Below, piece by piece: positions 48,801 through 61,102 of a DNA stretch of 64,000 nucleotides. How positions within the stretch are numbered: position 1 is the first letter of the stretch; each line of letters begins with the position of its first letter. Location of the stretch: contig CM069613.1 of the NCBI GenBank assembly GCA_035771175.1, positions 3,530,001-3,594,000 of the forward strand. The letters run 5' to 3'. A program made the translations under genes and the position numbers. This DNA is from Paratinospora sagittata. Lineage: Eukaryota > Streptophyta > Magnoliopsida > Ranunculales > Menispermaceae. The notes under the pieces were generated by a model, which did no database searches, was not told where the DNA came from, and worked only from the letters and a program-made list of their open reading frames with translations.

Positions 48801-51496
48801 AAAAGGAAAATCTGGTGAGCATTACTTAGTCCAATCTTATGATGATCAGAATCAAAGCTTATGACAATGTTAGCTAAGTCCCCAACCTAGTCCAAAAATT
48901 AATATTGAAAATCCATCCAATAGAAAAGTTACTTGAGAAAGAAAATGTGTACATGGACTTAAGAAATAATCCATCTTCATTTAAAGGAATAGGCCATACT
49001 TAATATGTACATAAAAAAAATTGTTGTTGCCATTTTTTATTGATTTATTTTAGTTCGGAGAGAGCTTTGTTGATTTGATTTGGATATTTATTTATTTATT
49101 TATTTTATCACTCATGATTATCTTCGATCACTTTGAGGATGTAACCTTGATCCTTTCTCCCATGAAGTACCAAGCCATTTACTCTTGAAACAACCAAAAC
49201 ACTGTACAAGGCTCAAGTTTTTGTCACTCCCCTGCAATGAATAAAATACCTAATAAACCTGAATTACTGCATGATAATTTACCGAAACTTTTTATTGAGT
49301 AGATACTTCTCGTTGAAGCATTGTAATCAATAAATCAGATTCCTTATATATTCTATTATTACTGCGATAGTTTAAAATTAATGTTATCAAAATAGATACA
49401 TCTGATTGATACACTCTAATCTAAGTCCTTTTAACTAGTGATTACAAATGAATGCCCGCCTCTCATGACCAATAAATACGGTAAGTTTTAATGATCTCTG
49501 CAGTCTGATTAGGAAAATGAGAATTGTAATTACACCATTAAATGTATGAGATAGTGAATCAGTGGTAAAAAATGTGATCGAATAACATGTGGCTGCTTAT
49601 TCGACTCTGAGAAGTGAGAGAGAGTCAAACTCCAAGCGATCTCTTTTGTAACAGGCATGCCACTTGTTCAGTGGTAAACAATAGTCCATTTTGACTTAGA
49701 AGTCATGAGTTCAAATCCGGAAATAGTCTTTCTTTTTTCTTTTGCTGCACTGTTGGGATAAGGCTACGTACACTGAACCATCCCTAGACTCTGCAGCGGT
49801 AGGTGCCTCATGCACAAAGCACACTCATTTTTTAGAAACATGCACAAGTGAATGTTAATATCGTATGATATGTTCGTACAAATGAATTTGGAAGAAGATA
49901 CATATTTTTTTTTCTTTTTATTCTTTGGTGCTCTGAATTTCCTAAACTGAACTTTTGATCTGGAAGTTCACTACATACTGGCTGGAGACTAATAAGAAGT
50001 TGGCAGCTACTCGCATGAAAAAAGTTCAGCCTAATTTAGGACTCTAATCAATGCTATTTGATTTTTCTGCAGATTTTGTCGAAACATCATCATTAAACTG
50101 TGTGTTTTAGCCATCTTGAATGTATTAATAATGTTACCCTTCCGAACTTTGTCCTTGGCATCAGTCTTAACTGTTATATTGATGACTGGCAGAGTTTGGA
50201 TAGAACATTGCAAGAGTGTTCATGTTGCATCCCCATTTAGCTCACAATTGAGTTTATAAATCAATTGTTCTGATGCTGCACAAACATTTAATTGTCACTG
50301 CCCTTTCCATTTTACTAAGAAATATGGTTCTTTTTTGTTTTTTCTCTTAAGCATATCCTACACCCAGAGGATGACATCTCTGAGTATTTGAAGTTTGGCC
50401 ATTCTAATGTTTGCCTGATTAATGAAGTGTTAGTGAATGATTACGTGTAAAAGAGTGTATATAAAATCTACCTCAAGAAAACATATAGTTACACTTGTTT
50501 CTAATGGTTATTAAATCTCTCTCTAGCAGACGACCAGGGGAAGAAAGTGATGCTGAGTCATCTAGGGAAACTAGTAGTGACATTAGCAGCGAATATGATT
50601 CTGATGGGCAACCCAAAAATGTTAAGGTGGTCAATCCATGGGGCAAGCAAAACCAAGTGGACTTGAATAGAATATCACTGAAAGATGATGATGTGGAGGT
50701 TTCCAATCCACCAGGGCTGCTGGTATTTCAATATTTAGAGAGGGAAACCCCCTATTGCCGAGAGCCGCTAACTGATAAGGCAAGTATATTATCCCTTGGA
50801 ATTCTGAAATATTATAGCAAGATTTGCATTTTTGCTTCTCCTATAGCTCATTGTTTTAGCTTGTGTCAGCAGATTTCAATTCTTTCAGCTCGATGCCCTC
50901 AGCTTTACACATTTAATAGCTGTGATCTACTTCCTTCGAGTTGGGTGTCTGTGGCATGGTAAGCTCTCTTCATCTTGTTCAGTAAAAAGTTGCACTTGTT
51001 CTAAACCACTCGATTATTCTTATTCTTAGTCGTCTCTTGCTGGAATTTTGGTGTAGGTACCCAATATATAGAATACCTACAGGTCCAACTCTGCGGGATT
51101 TGGAAACTTGCTTTCTCACCTTCCATTCCTTGTCTACGGCAATCCAAAGTAAACCTTTATCCTCCCTCTTCTTTTGAATACACACTTTGCTGTTCCAGTG
51201 TGTTAAGATGTCATTTTTTGGTTCTTGCAACAGGTGTTAGCAATATTCACCCGCAGGCTCGTGGCTTAACCTCTAGGAAGTTCCATGGCACCGTTGATTC
51301 ATCTCCGAAGCTGCAGTTACCTGTGTTTGGGCTTGCATCCTATAAGTTTAGGGGTTCCATGTGGACTTCCAATGGGCTTAACGAGCATCAACTAGCAAGC
51401 TCACTGTATCAAGCAGCTGATAATTGGCTCCGCAGCTTACAAGTTGATCACCCTGATTACAGCTTCTTCGCTTCTCACAGTACATCCTGGAGGTGA
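45886..51496 (+). CDS. DUF789 family protein
   Basis: Six coding exons: 45886-46212, 46299-46510, 50527-50779, 50873-50958, 51057-51148 and 51234-51496. They give 410 residues. The N-terminus [20 protein letters not shown] is followed by a Gln-rich stretch (about 24-45) and a Pro/Ser linker. The DUF789 region starts near [15 protein letters not shown] and includes [60 protein letters not shown] and [14 protein letters not shown] at the C-terminus. The family is plant-wide and its biochemical function is unknown. Intron 2 (46511-50526) is 4 kb and contains two SINE copies. Intron 3 has a GC donor. All phases fit and no break is present. Confidence 0.92.
47320..47485 (+). mobile_element. Au-type SINE copy in DUF789 intron 2
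   Basis: Shows the 3' signature I know from Au-like plant SINEs: AATGCAGGGGTAAGGCTGTG, then GCCCTAGA, GGCGGGAGTCTCATGCATTG and GGTATGCCCTTTTTTG. The B-box area (GAGGTCATGAATCTGAAA) is diverged. Inserted in sense orientation. Confidence 0.7.
49650..49840 (+). mobile_element. Second Au-type SINE copy in DUF789 intron 2
   Basis: The head has TGCCACTTGTTCAGTGGTAA and AGTCATGAGTTCAAATCCGG (A- and B-box-like). The body has GGGATAAGGCTACGTACA, CCCTAGACTCTGCAGCGGTA and GGTGCCTCATGCACA. It is diverged from the copy at 47320 and in the same orientation. Confidence 0.65.
50780..50872 (+). other. GC-AG intron 3 of the DUF789 gene
   Basis: Exon 3 ends ...ACT GAT AAG at 50779 and is followed by GCAAGTA, the strong consensus of GC-type donors. 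The acceptor is GTCAGCAG before ATTTCAATTC. The join gives REPLTDK-ISIL, as the family expects. No nearby GT donor keeps the frame. Confidence 0.85.
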
Positions 51497-53017
51497 GGGC
51501 TTAAATGCATCTTTTGGTCAAAAAGTAAAAAAAAAAAAAACACTTACTGAAAATCAAGAGCTGCCCTTAAACCAATATTGATTCAGTCACCCCCCAGCCG
51601 CATTGAATCATTACTGGAGTTTCTTACATGTTCTATCCATATATTTATATAGCAATTTTACCTGTACATCTCTCTTCCTTTCCTAGACTGTTAAAACTCA
51701 GGAACTCAGCCAAATAGTCATGCAAATGTGGTAAGTTTGTATGGCGATCTGGAGATAAAAAGGGCAGATTAAGGCACAGCTAAACCCAAAACTTGTCTAG
51801 TTGTTTTGCAGACAAGAGGTCCTTGTATTGATCTCTGTTTGCTTGCATAGTTCTCACTGGTGGTTGTGAGGAGTGACAGAGAGCTCTCTGGTGTAGTTAA
51901 ATGATGGCTCTAGTTGTCAGAAATGCCAGCAAAATCTTTCTGTTACTCGTAGTGTCACTATTTTCACTTGGATAGTGGCAAAACATGTATGTAGAACTCC
52001 AGTTTTTACTTCTATATGTAAAACATACAAGTTTTGGGAATATCATCTTAAATGATCATTAGACATATTATGATAAGGAGGTGTGGCTTTTTAATTGTGT
52101 GAAAGACTTAGTTCTTTTGCAAATAGTTTCCAAATGCATCAAATGTTTACTTTTATTAACATTTTAGTACACAGTTACTATCTCTTCTCCGGAATTTTGA
52201 ATTAAGTTTAGAGTGATAGATTTTTAGAAGTAGTTAAAAAAATTTAACCTTCGTGACTACAAAGGGAAGGGGGGTTTTTTTGCATTTACTTCTCTTATGT
52301 TTTCCTCTTGTGCCTTTCTCCCTGTCTCTTCATTTCAACACCATCTCTCTTTTATTTTATTTTATTTTTGATATCCAAGGTTTGAACATGAAGAAGATGG
52401 TAGAAGAATTTTCTACCATCTTCTTCTTCTATTCCCATGTCCCAATTCAGACAACTTTTCAGTAATCTTCTACATTCTTCTTAACATTAATATTTATTTC
52501 TCCTGTGCCTTTTTAACTATATTTAAAATATATATATATTTTGGATGCCGTCCAAATACTCATTAATCCTTTTTTTGTCAGTTAACAGTTTGTACACTCA
52601 CCGTACTGTCCATGTAGCATGGGATCCCAGTAAGTGAGCTGTTACTGAGCTTAACAGCGGATTCATTTGAGACCCGTAATGGCTATAGGTTAATATCTAC
52701 CTTGGCCACTCCTACATTTGTGAGGGGAGTTAATCCTACAAACTCTTTTAAGGGGGTGTGGGAAGCCAACCAATAGATCAAGAGGTCTTTGGCAACATCA
52801 TACGTTTCCTCTCTTTTTTTGGGTCATCTATTGCATATGTTATATTGGATTGTTACGTACATACACGTCATTCTAGATCATTAGATCAAAGACAATGGTA
52901 GTCTCAATTATTAATATTAGAAATAAATGTTTACATCAAGGCTTAATAAGATTACAATAAAGTTCTAATTAGAGCACAATTTTACGAGGTTGAAGAGATT
53001 TGAACTCCCACCTATGT
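51497..53017. other. 3' region of DUF789 and spacer
   Basis: 51497-52100 is likely 3' UTR and downstream DNA. A perfect 16-bp hairpin with a 5-nt loop lies at 52390-52426. 52660-52760 has GC-richer text resembling LTR sequence, with no definable ends. No gene. Confidence 0.5.
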
Positions 53018-53249
53018 AAGGTGGGGAAATGTCTAACTTGAAAGTCATTGGTGGCAACATCACAAGTTACATAGTATGTTAAAACAATTTTTCAATAATT
53101 TTTTTTAGCACGTTGTCCATTGAGTATATTAGAAGGTGGGGAAATGTCTAACTTGAAAGTCATTGGTGGCAACATCACAAGTTACGTAGTATGTTAAAAT
53201 AATTTTTCAATAATTCTTTTTTAGCACGTAGTTCTTTGAGTATATTAGA
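53018..53249. repeat. Tandem duplication, two 115-bp copies
   Basis: Copies at 53018-53132 and 53133-53249 share AGGTGGGGAAATGTCTAACT, GGTGGCAACATCACAAGTTA and the closing TTGAGTATATTAGAA. They differ at a handful of positions. Confidence 0.9.
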
Positions 53250-54076
53250 ATGGATGTTTTTGAATCATGTATTATGATTAGTTTCCAACATATATTATAA
53301 GGTTCTTTGCCAAAAATAGTATTGAAATTATGTACACTTTATTATTTTTCTTCTTTACCAACAATCATATGAATTGTGGGGATGAAACAATAATAAAAAG
53401 AAGATTCTAGCACCCATCATTATCAACACTTTTTGGTATTTTTTTTAGTGACCCAATTCATGTTGGTTCATAAATTATAAAATATCCTCACATGAAAACT
53501 CCAATAGCTTCACTGTGTGTAGCACCTTGTCACCGTAAAAGCGATTCCTTCATATAATAACTAATTAAAGACCAATAAAAGAATTGCTCATGACTTAGGC
53601 TCAAAATACCATTATGGGAACTTCTTTTTCCAATGATATGTTCATTTTTTTAATATTACACCATGCTCCTTCAAAAGAGGCCATGATAACATGTATTTTT
53701 TTTTAACAACCACAATTCTTTCTAATCCACTGAACCCAATTTTCTCTTTGCCCACAATTAATCCAATTTCCACTCTCTATTATACTTTCCCAAAATCAAC
53801 CAAGAACTTTCCCCCCGTACACAGGTCAAAACCTTCCCAAAAGCTCAAATAAAATCAAGATTCATGAAATAAAAACTTTATAGATAACTATGTCACATAT
53901 CTTAATATCTATTTCTAGTAGGCAAAATACATCAGAAGATGGTGACTTTGGTATACGTCTCTCTCCCTAAGTTTCTCTCATGATTTCTCAAATCTCCTTT
54001 TCAAGAACAGGGTTTCCAAAAAAAAACGAACAAAACCCAGAAGAACAGTTGTGTTACAGTTGCGTTTATAGCTTCT
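53250..54076. other. Spacer and GATA gene 3' region
   Basis: No gene. Roughly 53850-54076 probably holds the GATA gene's 3' UTR on the minus strand. Confidence 0.45.
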
Positions 54077-54773
54077 TCAAGCATAAACAGACCCACAAGA
54101 GAGAGCCATCAACAATATAGCCGCTTGTTCTTCTTCTTTTCCCAACTTCCTCTGTTTCTCCATAGCCGATCTCTGCAACAAAACCTCTTTTCCCAAAGCC
54201 AGTAATCTCATCTTCATCGATGACACCCCAAACTTACTATCATCTCTGTTCTGTCTTTTCTTCTCCTCTGCTTTTCCTCCTTTATTCATCCCCATAATAG
54301 CTCTCCTCTTCTTCCTATATCTGATCCCACATGCATTACAGAGAGACTGCACAAAAATAAAAAAAAAACCAGAGCCATCAAGATCAAAATCAGAAACATC
54401 AAAAAAGAAAATAAAAATAGAAAAATAAAAAATACCCATTAAAATAAAACCCATAAGAACTTGAAACAGGTGAAGAAAAGGAGATTTGAAGATCACCCAC
54501 CTTTGGTCCAGCTGGGCCTCCTCTCCACAGTGGTGTTTTAGTAGTGTGACAATCAGCACAGCTTTTCTTGCTACTACTACTACTGCTACTCATTTCATCT
54601 GACACTGATCCCTGCTGCACCAATCAGGTTAAAAAAAAAAAGAAAAATAAATAAAACAGTCATTCAGTAATAGACCCAGAAACAAATAATAGGTACCCAA
54701 AAGACACAAGATCATGATCACTCACTTTTTCACCCGGATCGCCCGTTTCCATCATTTCCACAGAAGAAGACAT
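54077..54773 (-). CDS. LLM-domain B-class GATA transcription factor
   Basis: Three exons, 54773-54726, 54611-54501 and 54346-54077, give 142 residues. After MSSSVEMMETGDPGEK and a Ser run, a single plant GATA zinc finger spans the second intron: CADC...CNAC with 18 residues between the cysteine pairs (C-X2-C-X18-C-X2-C), including TKTPLWRGGPAGPK. A basic tail RYRKKRRA follows. The C-terminus EEEQAAILLMALSCGSVYA carries the ILLMALSCG LLM motif that marks the GATA15/16/17 and GNC/GNL B-GATAs. The short N-terminus points to the GATA15/16/17 subgroup. These are nuclear regulators of greening, cytokinin and light responses (family knowledge). Phases and length are normal. Confidence 0.94.
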
Positions 54774-55480
54774 CGTAGATACCCAGAAACAGAATGTTAA
54801 AGAAACAGAGCAGTTCAGAAACAGGGCACAAAAGAGATAGAGATGCAGAGAGAGATCAGAGAATTGTGATGATGAAACAATAAGGAAGAAACACTGTAGA
54901 AAAGGGATCTTCCACAATACCCAATAGAACACAAAAACAGAAAAACTGGTAATAATATATCAGAAGAAAAAGACCAAAAAAAGATCACAGCACCTAGAGA
55001 TCAAGCAAACAAGAAAGAAAGTAAGAAGAAAGAAAAAAAGAATTTGGAGTGAAAGGCTTGAGAAGCAAAGCTGTGTGTAAAGAAGGAATTCAATTTCTGT
55101 AGCTAAATCAAGAAAACCGACATGCAGAGATCGAGACAGAAGAGCAGAAAATAAAATATATTTACATATAATTACTCATATATATATATATATAAATAAA
55201 TAAGAGAGGAAAAAAAAAGAACCGACAAAAAAACTCTGCAGTGAGAGAAGATCAGGGCCGTTGAAACGAACGGTACGACATGATCGAGAGACACGAGTGA
55301 CGAAACGAAACCCTAGCAAGTAGCAAGCACTGGAGTTGAAATGACTAAGATGCCCTTCACTCCAAAAGTTTGATCACCCGCCAAAAAATTCTACAGCTTA
55401 AAGAGAGGAGGGAAAAAAGGATCACTTTTTGGGGGGAATTTTTTTTTTTTTTTTTTTTTTTTTTGACGATTTTGGGTATG
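54774..55480 (-). promoter_or_regulatory. 5' leader and promoter of the GATA gene
   Basis: 54774-55140 is purine-rich on the plus strand (AAGAAAG runs), typical of a long plant 5' UTR. A (TA)n tract lies at about 55175-55194. 55250-55390 is GC-richer. A 26-base T run is at 55439-55464. Confidence 0.45.
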
Positions 55481-56126
55481 ATAATGTGCTACAGCTGGCT
55501 ATTTTCTTGTCTAATATTGCATCTGACCTGATCTGATCTGATTATACGGATAGGATTAATTACATGCTTCTATAGCCTATTTTATCTAATATATGACTTC
55601 CCTCCCACCCAGATTACATGCTTTTCAAAATCTTAGTTAGATAATAATTTTTTTTAACAATGATTTTAAATGGTATTGTAGTTCTAAATCACAAATCAAA
55701 TAAAAGAATCTCCTGCAATTGCACAACCTCATGATCATCATCACTGTATAAAAGCAATCTCAATCGTTGTCCTACGGCCCATTTGTTCGTCACGAACTAA
55801 ATGCAATTTAAATAAAATTGAATAATGTAAACCCCAAGTAAAATTCATATTTAGATTACTAGTTTTGAATCACGTGTGTGACTTTTAGCATTGAGGGTCC
55901 CTTGTATATTTGGCTTAAGCGTTTCCTTACTTTTTATGTTTGTCTATATATATATTATATATGTGCAAGGTGGCGGGGGGCACTTGCACTTTTGTTGCAT
56001 AATAAGAACAAAACAATCTTTAAAGCCAGATATAAGCAATGAGTGGCATTCCATGGCACAAGTAGCTCATAGCAAGCCACATCCAGTAGTTAATATCTTC
56101 CTAATCTTATAAGATAAAGTGATAAG
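55481..56126. other. Intergenic spacer
   Basis: No gene supported. CTGATCTGATCTGATTAT at about 55528 is a short direct repeat. Confidence 0.45.

Positions 56127-56158
<32 letters not shown>
56127..56158. repeat. Poly-C run of 32 bases
   Basis: An uninterrupted C run (G on the minus strand). This is unusual in an AT-rich plant genome and able in principle to form i-motif or G-quadruplex structure. Its exact length may be a sequencing or assembly estimate. Confidence 0.9.
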
Positions 56159-56160
<2 letters not shown>

Positions 56161-58402
56161 AGATGATACTTGTGAGGCTAATTGGGTTTTTAGATTACAT
56201 GGATATCAAATTAAAAATCATGAATATAAATCACAAATAATATTAATAAAAAAAGACAAAACATGAAGGATGATGTAGAAGAAAAAGGGCTGGTTTCTTG
56301 TGACTTTTAGAAACATGAGAAACTTCTTTGTCGTTCAGCTCTGTGTACAATGAGAAGAAAAAGGATTAATGTTGGATCGGTTTGGCTTCTTCTCAGTTCT
56401 CACGCTGTGCGCTTCAGTGTTCAGCCAAGTATAAAGAAAAATCATGGAGAACAGAGCCAAGGTTGTGATTGTCGTCTAATTCTCAACCAATACAGGGAAG
56501 CAACAGTGGAAAAGAACTGAAAGCACGAATCATAAAAGCTGTTCTCTCCTTCTCCTTGATACAATAAAATAATTAGAAATTTTCCAAACCTATTAAAGTT
56601 TTAACTTTGCTCACATAGTAGTCGGCATCATCATCATTCGTATAGACAGCCCAGTTTAGCCTTGACAGAACTACACGAAACTAATATAGAGTTCAGCCAT
56701 ATGCAGAACAACTTGCACAATTTTTCAAAGAAACTATAGCAGAAAGAATTTTGTTCTAAAATCCCATTTGTGACTCCATTTGGTTCCCTCTCAAGGATAA
56801 AGTGGAGGCTTACTTGCACTAGGATATACATAACTAGCAACATGAGCACCAGACAACTGAAAAATTACGATAATAGGAACCATCTTCAATGGATTCTGAT
56901 TGAAACAAGAAAATGAAAAGGGAATTCAGCACAATAAAAATGGAACTATTAATCAATATATAAACCTTTTTTCATTGCATAGTTATCTAGGATCTTTGAG
57001 AAAAAACATTCTTCAAAGATCAAGAAGTGTCTTTTTCAACCACACACATTGAAAATCGGAAACAAAACAACAAAACTCTCAAAGAAAAAGTTCCTCCATT
57101 TTCATCTTCCTTACTATAGTACTATACACTAGGTGAGACCGGTAAAGTTACAAAAAAGCAATCTGCAACGAGTAATACCCAGACTGACTGTAACAACTAC
57201 TACTAAATCTTGGACTCTTAATATAAAAATAAAAACAAAAGGAAAGAACCTGGACTTCCGGTGCTGCTTCTTCTGGCCCGTCCCTCCTGCCATGTGCTCG
57301 TACTTCCCAGAGTACTCTTGACGTTATAATCGTAGCATGTTCATCACTCTACATGTTGTCTTTGAATAACTGACCCCCCCATCTCTTTATTCAATCATCA
57401 CATGGACCCTACCCCCCTAACTTCAGCACTTCTTCAACCACACAGGACCAGACATCACCAAACGATGATAATTTTGAGACAAAATGACCCAACTCGATAT
57501 GCATCATGCCAACTGAAAGCCTGCAATGTTCAAGAACATGGGTCATGATATCTACTTACATCTTCATAAGGTCCTGTCAGAGAATATTGTCTCGTGGAAT
57601 ACATGCCACGAGACTCATGTTCTTGAAATGAACATGAAATCTTGCAGATGAATAAAAAATGATTGAAGCCTTCTGGAAGCAATCAAGTAACACGTATTGT
57701 ATTGGTGTGAAACATGGAACAACCTGTCAAGCTCAATATATATATATAGTATTCTGACTCATCATTTCAGATCAGAAAATGGTTCATCAAGACTTTCAAC
57801 CAGGCAAAATTCAACAACACAGATTCTGAACCTTTGTTTCTTCTCAAGAAAACTATGTTTAAATTATAAGAGAAATTTAAGATGACTGTGGTGGACCATC
57901 AAGTGCAGCAATTTTCTTTTGGGTGATCTACATTTATATTATAAAATCAACTATTTATCATGGAAATTGCAAATACTTTCTAAATCTACGTATGATAACT
58001 CTTTTGGTGAATTCCCTAATAAACCATTCTAATCTTCATGAAAAATCAAGTAAACAATATACCTGCTTTCTTTTAGTAATATTTTTAAGTATACAGGTCC
58101 AACAGTGGGTACAATTGTACAGCTAGTATTTGTAAGTCAAAAAGAAATCCTCTGCTCTTGACACCTAATCAAGCATTTATGTTTATAATTATATTAATTG
58201 CTCCATGAAGGTTATAAGCCTAAATAGTTTGGATTAAATAGTACAGGCACTTCAACAATTGGACTATAATTTAAAATAATCTATGGCAGTCAAGTGCCTC
58301 GCATAATCCCTTCTTCAAGGATGGTGCGTGATTAGGAAATTATTGTCAAAGAGAAGACAATAGATACACCACAGGTTTGTATAGTTGCGTACCTTCAAGA
58401 CT
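56159..58402. other. Spacer and importin alpha 3' flank
   Basis: The right part probably includes the importin 3' UTR on the minus strand. A two-tier inverted repeat lies at 57529-57627. Open frames here are short and unrecognised, and I call no gene. Confidence 0.5.
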
Positions 58403-59243
58403 TCAACTGAAGTTGAATCCACCAGATGGAACAGGAAGCTGGTTCCCTCCAAAGTTAAATCCAGGTTGGGAAGCATCAGCCGATGGCAATGCCTCATCCT
58501 CATCTTCCAACCAGTAAGTCTCAAGAATCTTCACTGCCTTCTCATAGATCTCAGTGTTGTCATGGCTCTGTAAGTTTTCAATCTTCTCCAGCCCCTCAGC
58601 ATCATCGATCATTTGAGCATAGAGATTTACACCTCCAGTGCTTCCCATGGTCTTCTCAAGTTCCCCAACCTTCAAGATATTCTCAAGTCCTTCTAGGCAA
58701 ACTGTAACAATTCTTGGATCAGGGCAAACAAGAAGATCACATAGTGGCCTGATGCATCCCTGGCTCACCAGGTACCTACCATCCATAGAAGTTCAATTAA
58801 CCATGCGAACATAAAATGTATAATAAACCAAGTGAAGAAAGGAAACTGAAAAAACTGTATACTTTATTTGCTCGTGGGTACCACCAGAAGTAGCATTAGA
58901 AATGGCCCACGCAGCCTCCTTTTTTATATCAAATTCAGCAGTTTGAAGCAGATGGACCAGAGGACCAATAATATCAGCTGCGATTACTGCCTGTATAATA
59001 TTAAATAATAACCATGCAATATCACTTTGTAGGCCTAGGGAAGGGCATTACTCAAAAAAGAAAAACACAAGGAGAGCAAAATATTGTATAAATGGGAAGA
59101 GATACTCTCAATACCTGTATCTGATCCTTGTTTCCAGCTGTAATATTTGAGATGGTCCAGCAAGCTTCTTTTTTAATGCTCTTTTTGTGATTATTTGTCA
59201 ACAGACTCAGAAGGCAAGGTAGCGCCCCATGGTTGATAATATA
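58403..59243 (-). CDS. IMPA: Importin subunit alpha, last three coding exons
   Basis: Exons 59243-59115, 58990-58863 and 58775-58403 encode the C-terminal armadillo repeats. They include [54 protein letters not shown] and [20 protein letters not shown], then [10 protein letters not shown] and the acidic tail [11 protein letters not shown] ending GGFNFS. Importin alpha binds nuclear localisation signals and ties cargo to importin beta. Visible coding is 630 nt (209 residues plus stop) of about 530 residues. The next exon upstream is not in the window, so the preceding intron is longer than 4.7 kb. This can be a normal gene with a long intron or a fragment; the intact frame and splice sites favour a working gene. 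Confidence 0.9.
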
Positions 59244-60087
59244 CTAGACAAAGAACCAAAAACACATCAAACCAACAAGACTAAAAAAAATAAAAAACAG
59301 CATGGTATAATTAGTGTAGCCAATAACAATTGAATTAAATTAACAAAATGCATTAACAATGTTGTTTTGTGTGCATAAGCTAAAGATTTACATTGCCTCT
59401 TTTGTATTAACTTCCCTATAAACTGTAATTTTATTTATGGAATGTGCTTTAGTAATTAATTTCAAGAACTCAGAATAGCATTTGACTAACCCACGTATCC
59501 CAAAAGCACAATAACTCTGTTTTGTATATCCTTCTATGAAAGAATGAAGTTATCAATCTCATCAAAGCATGGTGGAACCCTTGATAGTTATTCACTTATT
59601 CTAATGATAATTATTGTTTTTATGAAGAAACAAGAGATGAAACCAACTATTATGAAAGAAAACTTTGAAGTTATATGCTATTTGCAGTGTGAAAAGTTGA
59701 TGTCAGTTTTCTCGCTCAAGATGCAGAAGTTGAAGTTGTCAGTAGACTTTCTTATCTGAAGAAAGGCCTCAACTCCTCTAGGTTTCTATCATTGAAACAG
59801 CACTAGGGGCAGTCCTAGCTCAACATGACAATACTCGTTAAATAGAATAAAATTAATTAGAAAAAGTAATTTTCCTTGTAATTTGATAGCATTCTTGGCC
59901 AGAAAGCATAGAAGTTAAAGGAGGCGAGAATGATAATCAATTATACAAGATAAACTGATAATAGGAGGACAATTAAGAACTAACTAATACAGATCAATTA
60001 ATAAACACTATTCAACGCAACAACCAAAAAAAAAAAAAAAAAAATCAAAGTTAGATTGCTAACTGGGATTTTGACAAGTATGGTTAA
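59244..60087 (-). other. Start of the long importin alpha intron
   Basis: Intronic DNA upstream of the visible exons, without further importin coding. A 71-codon plus-strand frame at 59544-59759 has no recognised family. An A run lies at about 60027-60044. Confidence 0.5.
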
Positions 60088-60813
60088 GGGTGTGTTTGGC
60101 AGCTGAGAAAATTCTCATAGCTATATGGTTGGACATGAGAAAATATTCTCATATTTTCCTTTGTTCGGTTACACATGAGAAAATCCATGAGTTTTTTTTT
60201 CAACATATAAAACACATGAATAAAAATAATAAATAATCTTTACTATTATCATCATAATATATTCTTACACATTCAAAATCGTCATAATCATATCAAAGAT
60301 TAAAAGTATAAAGAAAAATCCTAATATAGATTCAAGTTAAAGAGATTCAAAAAATAAATAAAGTAAGAAATGACAGCTTTTGCACGGTCACGGAACCATG
60401 AGAGAGCAAACTCTTTGATTCTGTTTCTACCTACGCGGAACCATCATGCAAGGGACTCTAATGGCAATAGTGTTTTTGTTTCATAATCTATACAAACACG
60501 GGCCATAATTCAAGGAGATTAAAAAATGGCTTCTTGAATCACACATCATACAATCATTGGTGAGTAGTTCAAATATATAAATAACGAAATCCAATTCAAG
60601 TGCATTAGTAGCTTGGGAGATTTTCTCGCGAGAAAATCTTTTTTCCTTGCCCCCCACCTAAGAAAATTATGGCAAGAATACAGGCGTTTGAGAAAATCTT
60701 TTTCTCAAATCTCTTTCCAACCAATGAACCAAACAGTGGAAAAGAGGATTTTCTCAAGAAAATCACCCATTTTCTCCATAAAATCCTTATTTTCTCAGTT
60801 ACCAAACACACCC
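60088..60813. mobile_element. Tourist-like MITE with TAA target duplication
   Basis: The left end GGGTGTGTTTGGCAGCTGAG faces the right end CTCAGTTACCAAACACACCC, a terminal inverted repeat of about 20 bp with few mismatches. TAA flanks both sides (60085-60087 and 60814-60816). The interior repeats GAGAAAATCTTTTTCTC-like palindromes. At 726 bp it is long for a MITE and may include another insertion. Confidence 0.8.
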
Positions 60814-60816
60814 TAA

Positions 60817-61102
60817 GGGCTCGTTTGATGCGGGATAGGATAGGATTATTTTTATAGGATTGAAACAAAAAAGTAATTAAAATTTTTAATTAAATTAAAA
60901 AAAGTTAAAATTACATAAAAAAAATTAAATAAAAAAAATCTGGTTTGAAAAACCAGAAAGAAGAAGCTGGAGTTGCAGCAAAAAAAAAATAGGTGGAGGG
61001 GGATAAAATGGTGAGGTGGGATAAAAATAATCTCATCCCACCTCACCTCCAAACATGGGATTGGGACTAAAAATAGTCCAATCCCATGCACCAAACTACC
61101 CC
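60817..61102. mobile_element. Second Tourist-like MITE, directly adjoining
   Basis: The 286-bp element has left end GGGCTCGTTTGATGCGGGAT and right end ATCCCATGCACCAAACTACC, which are inverted repeats with mismatches. It is flanked by TAA at 60814-60816 (shared with the first MITE) and 61103-61105. GGGATAGGATAGGATT faces AATCCCATG-type text inside the ends. Confidence 0.75.
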
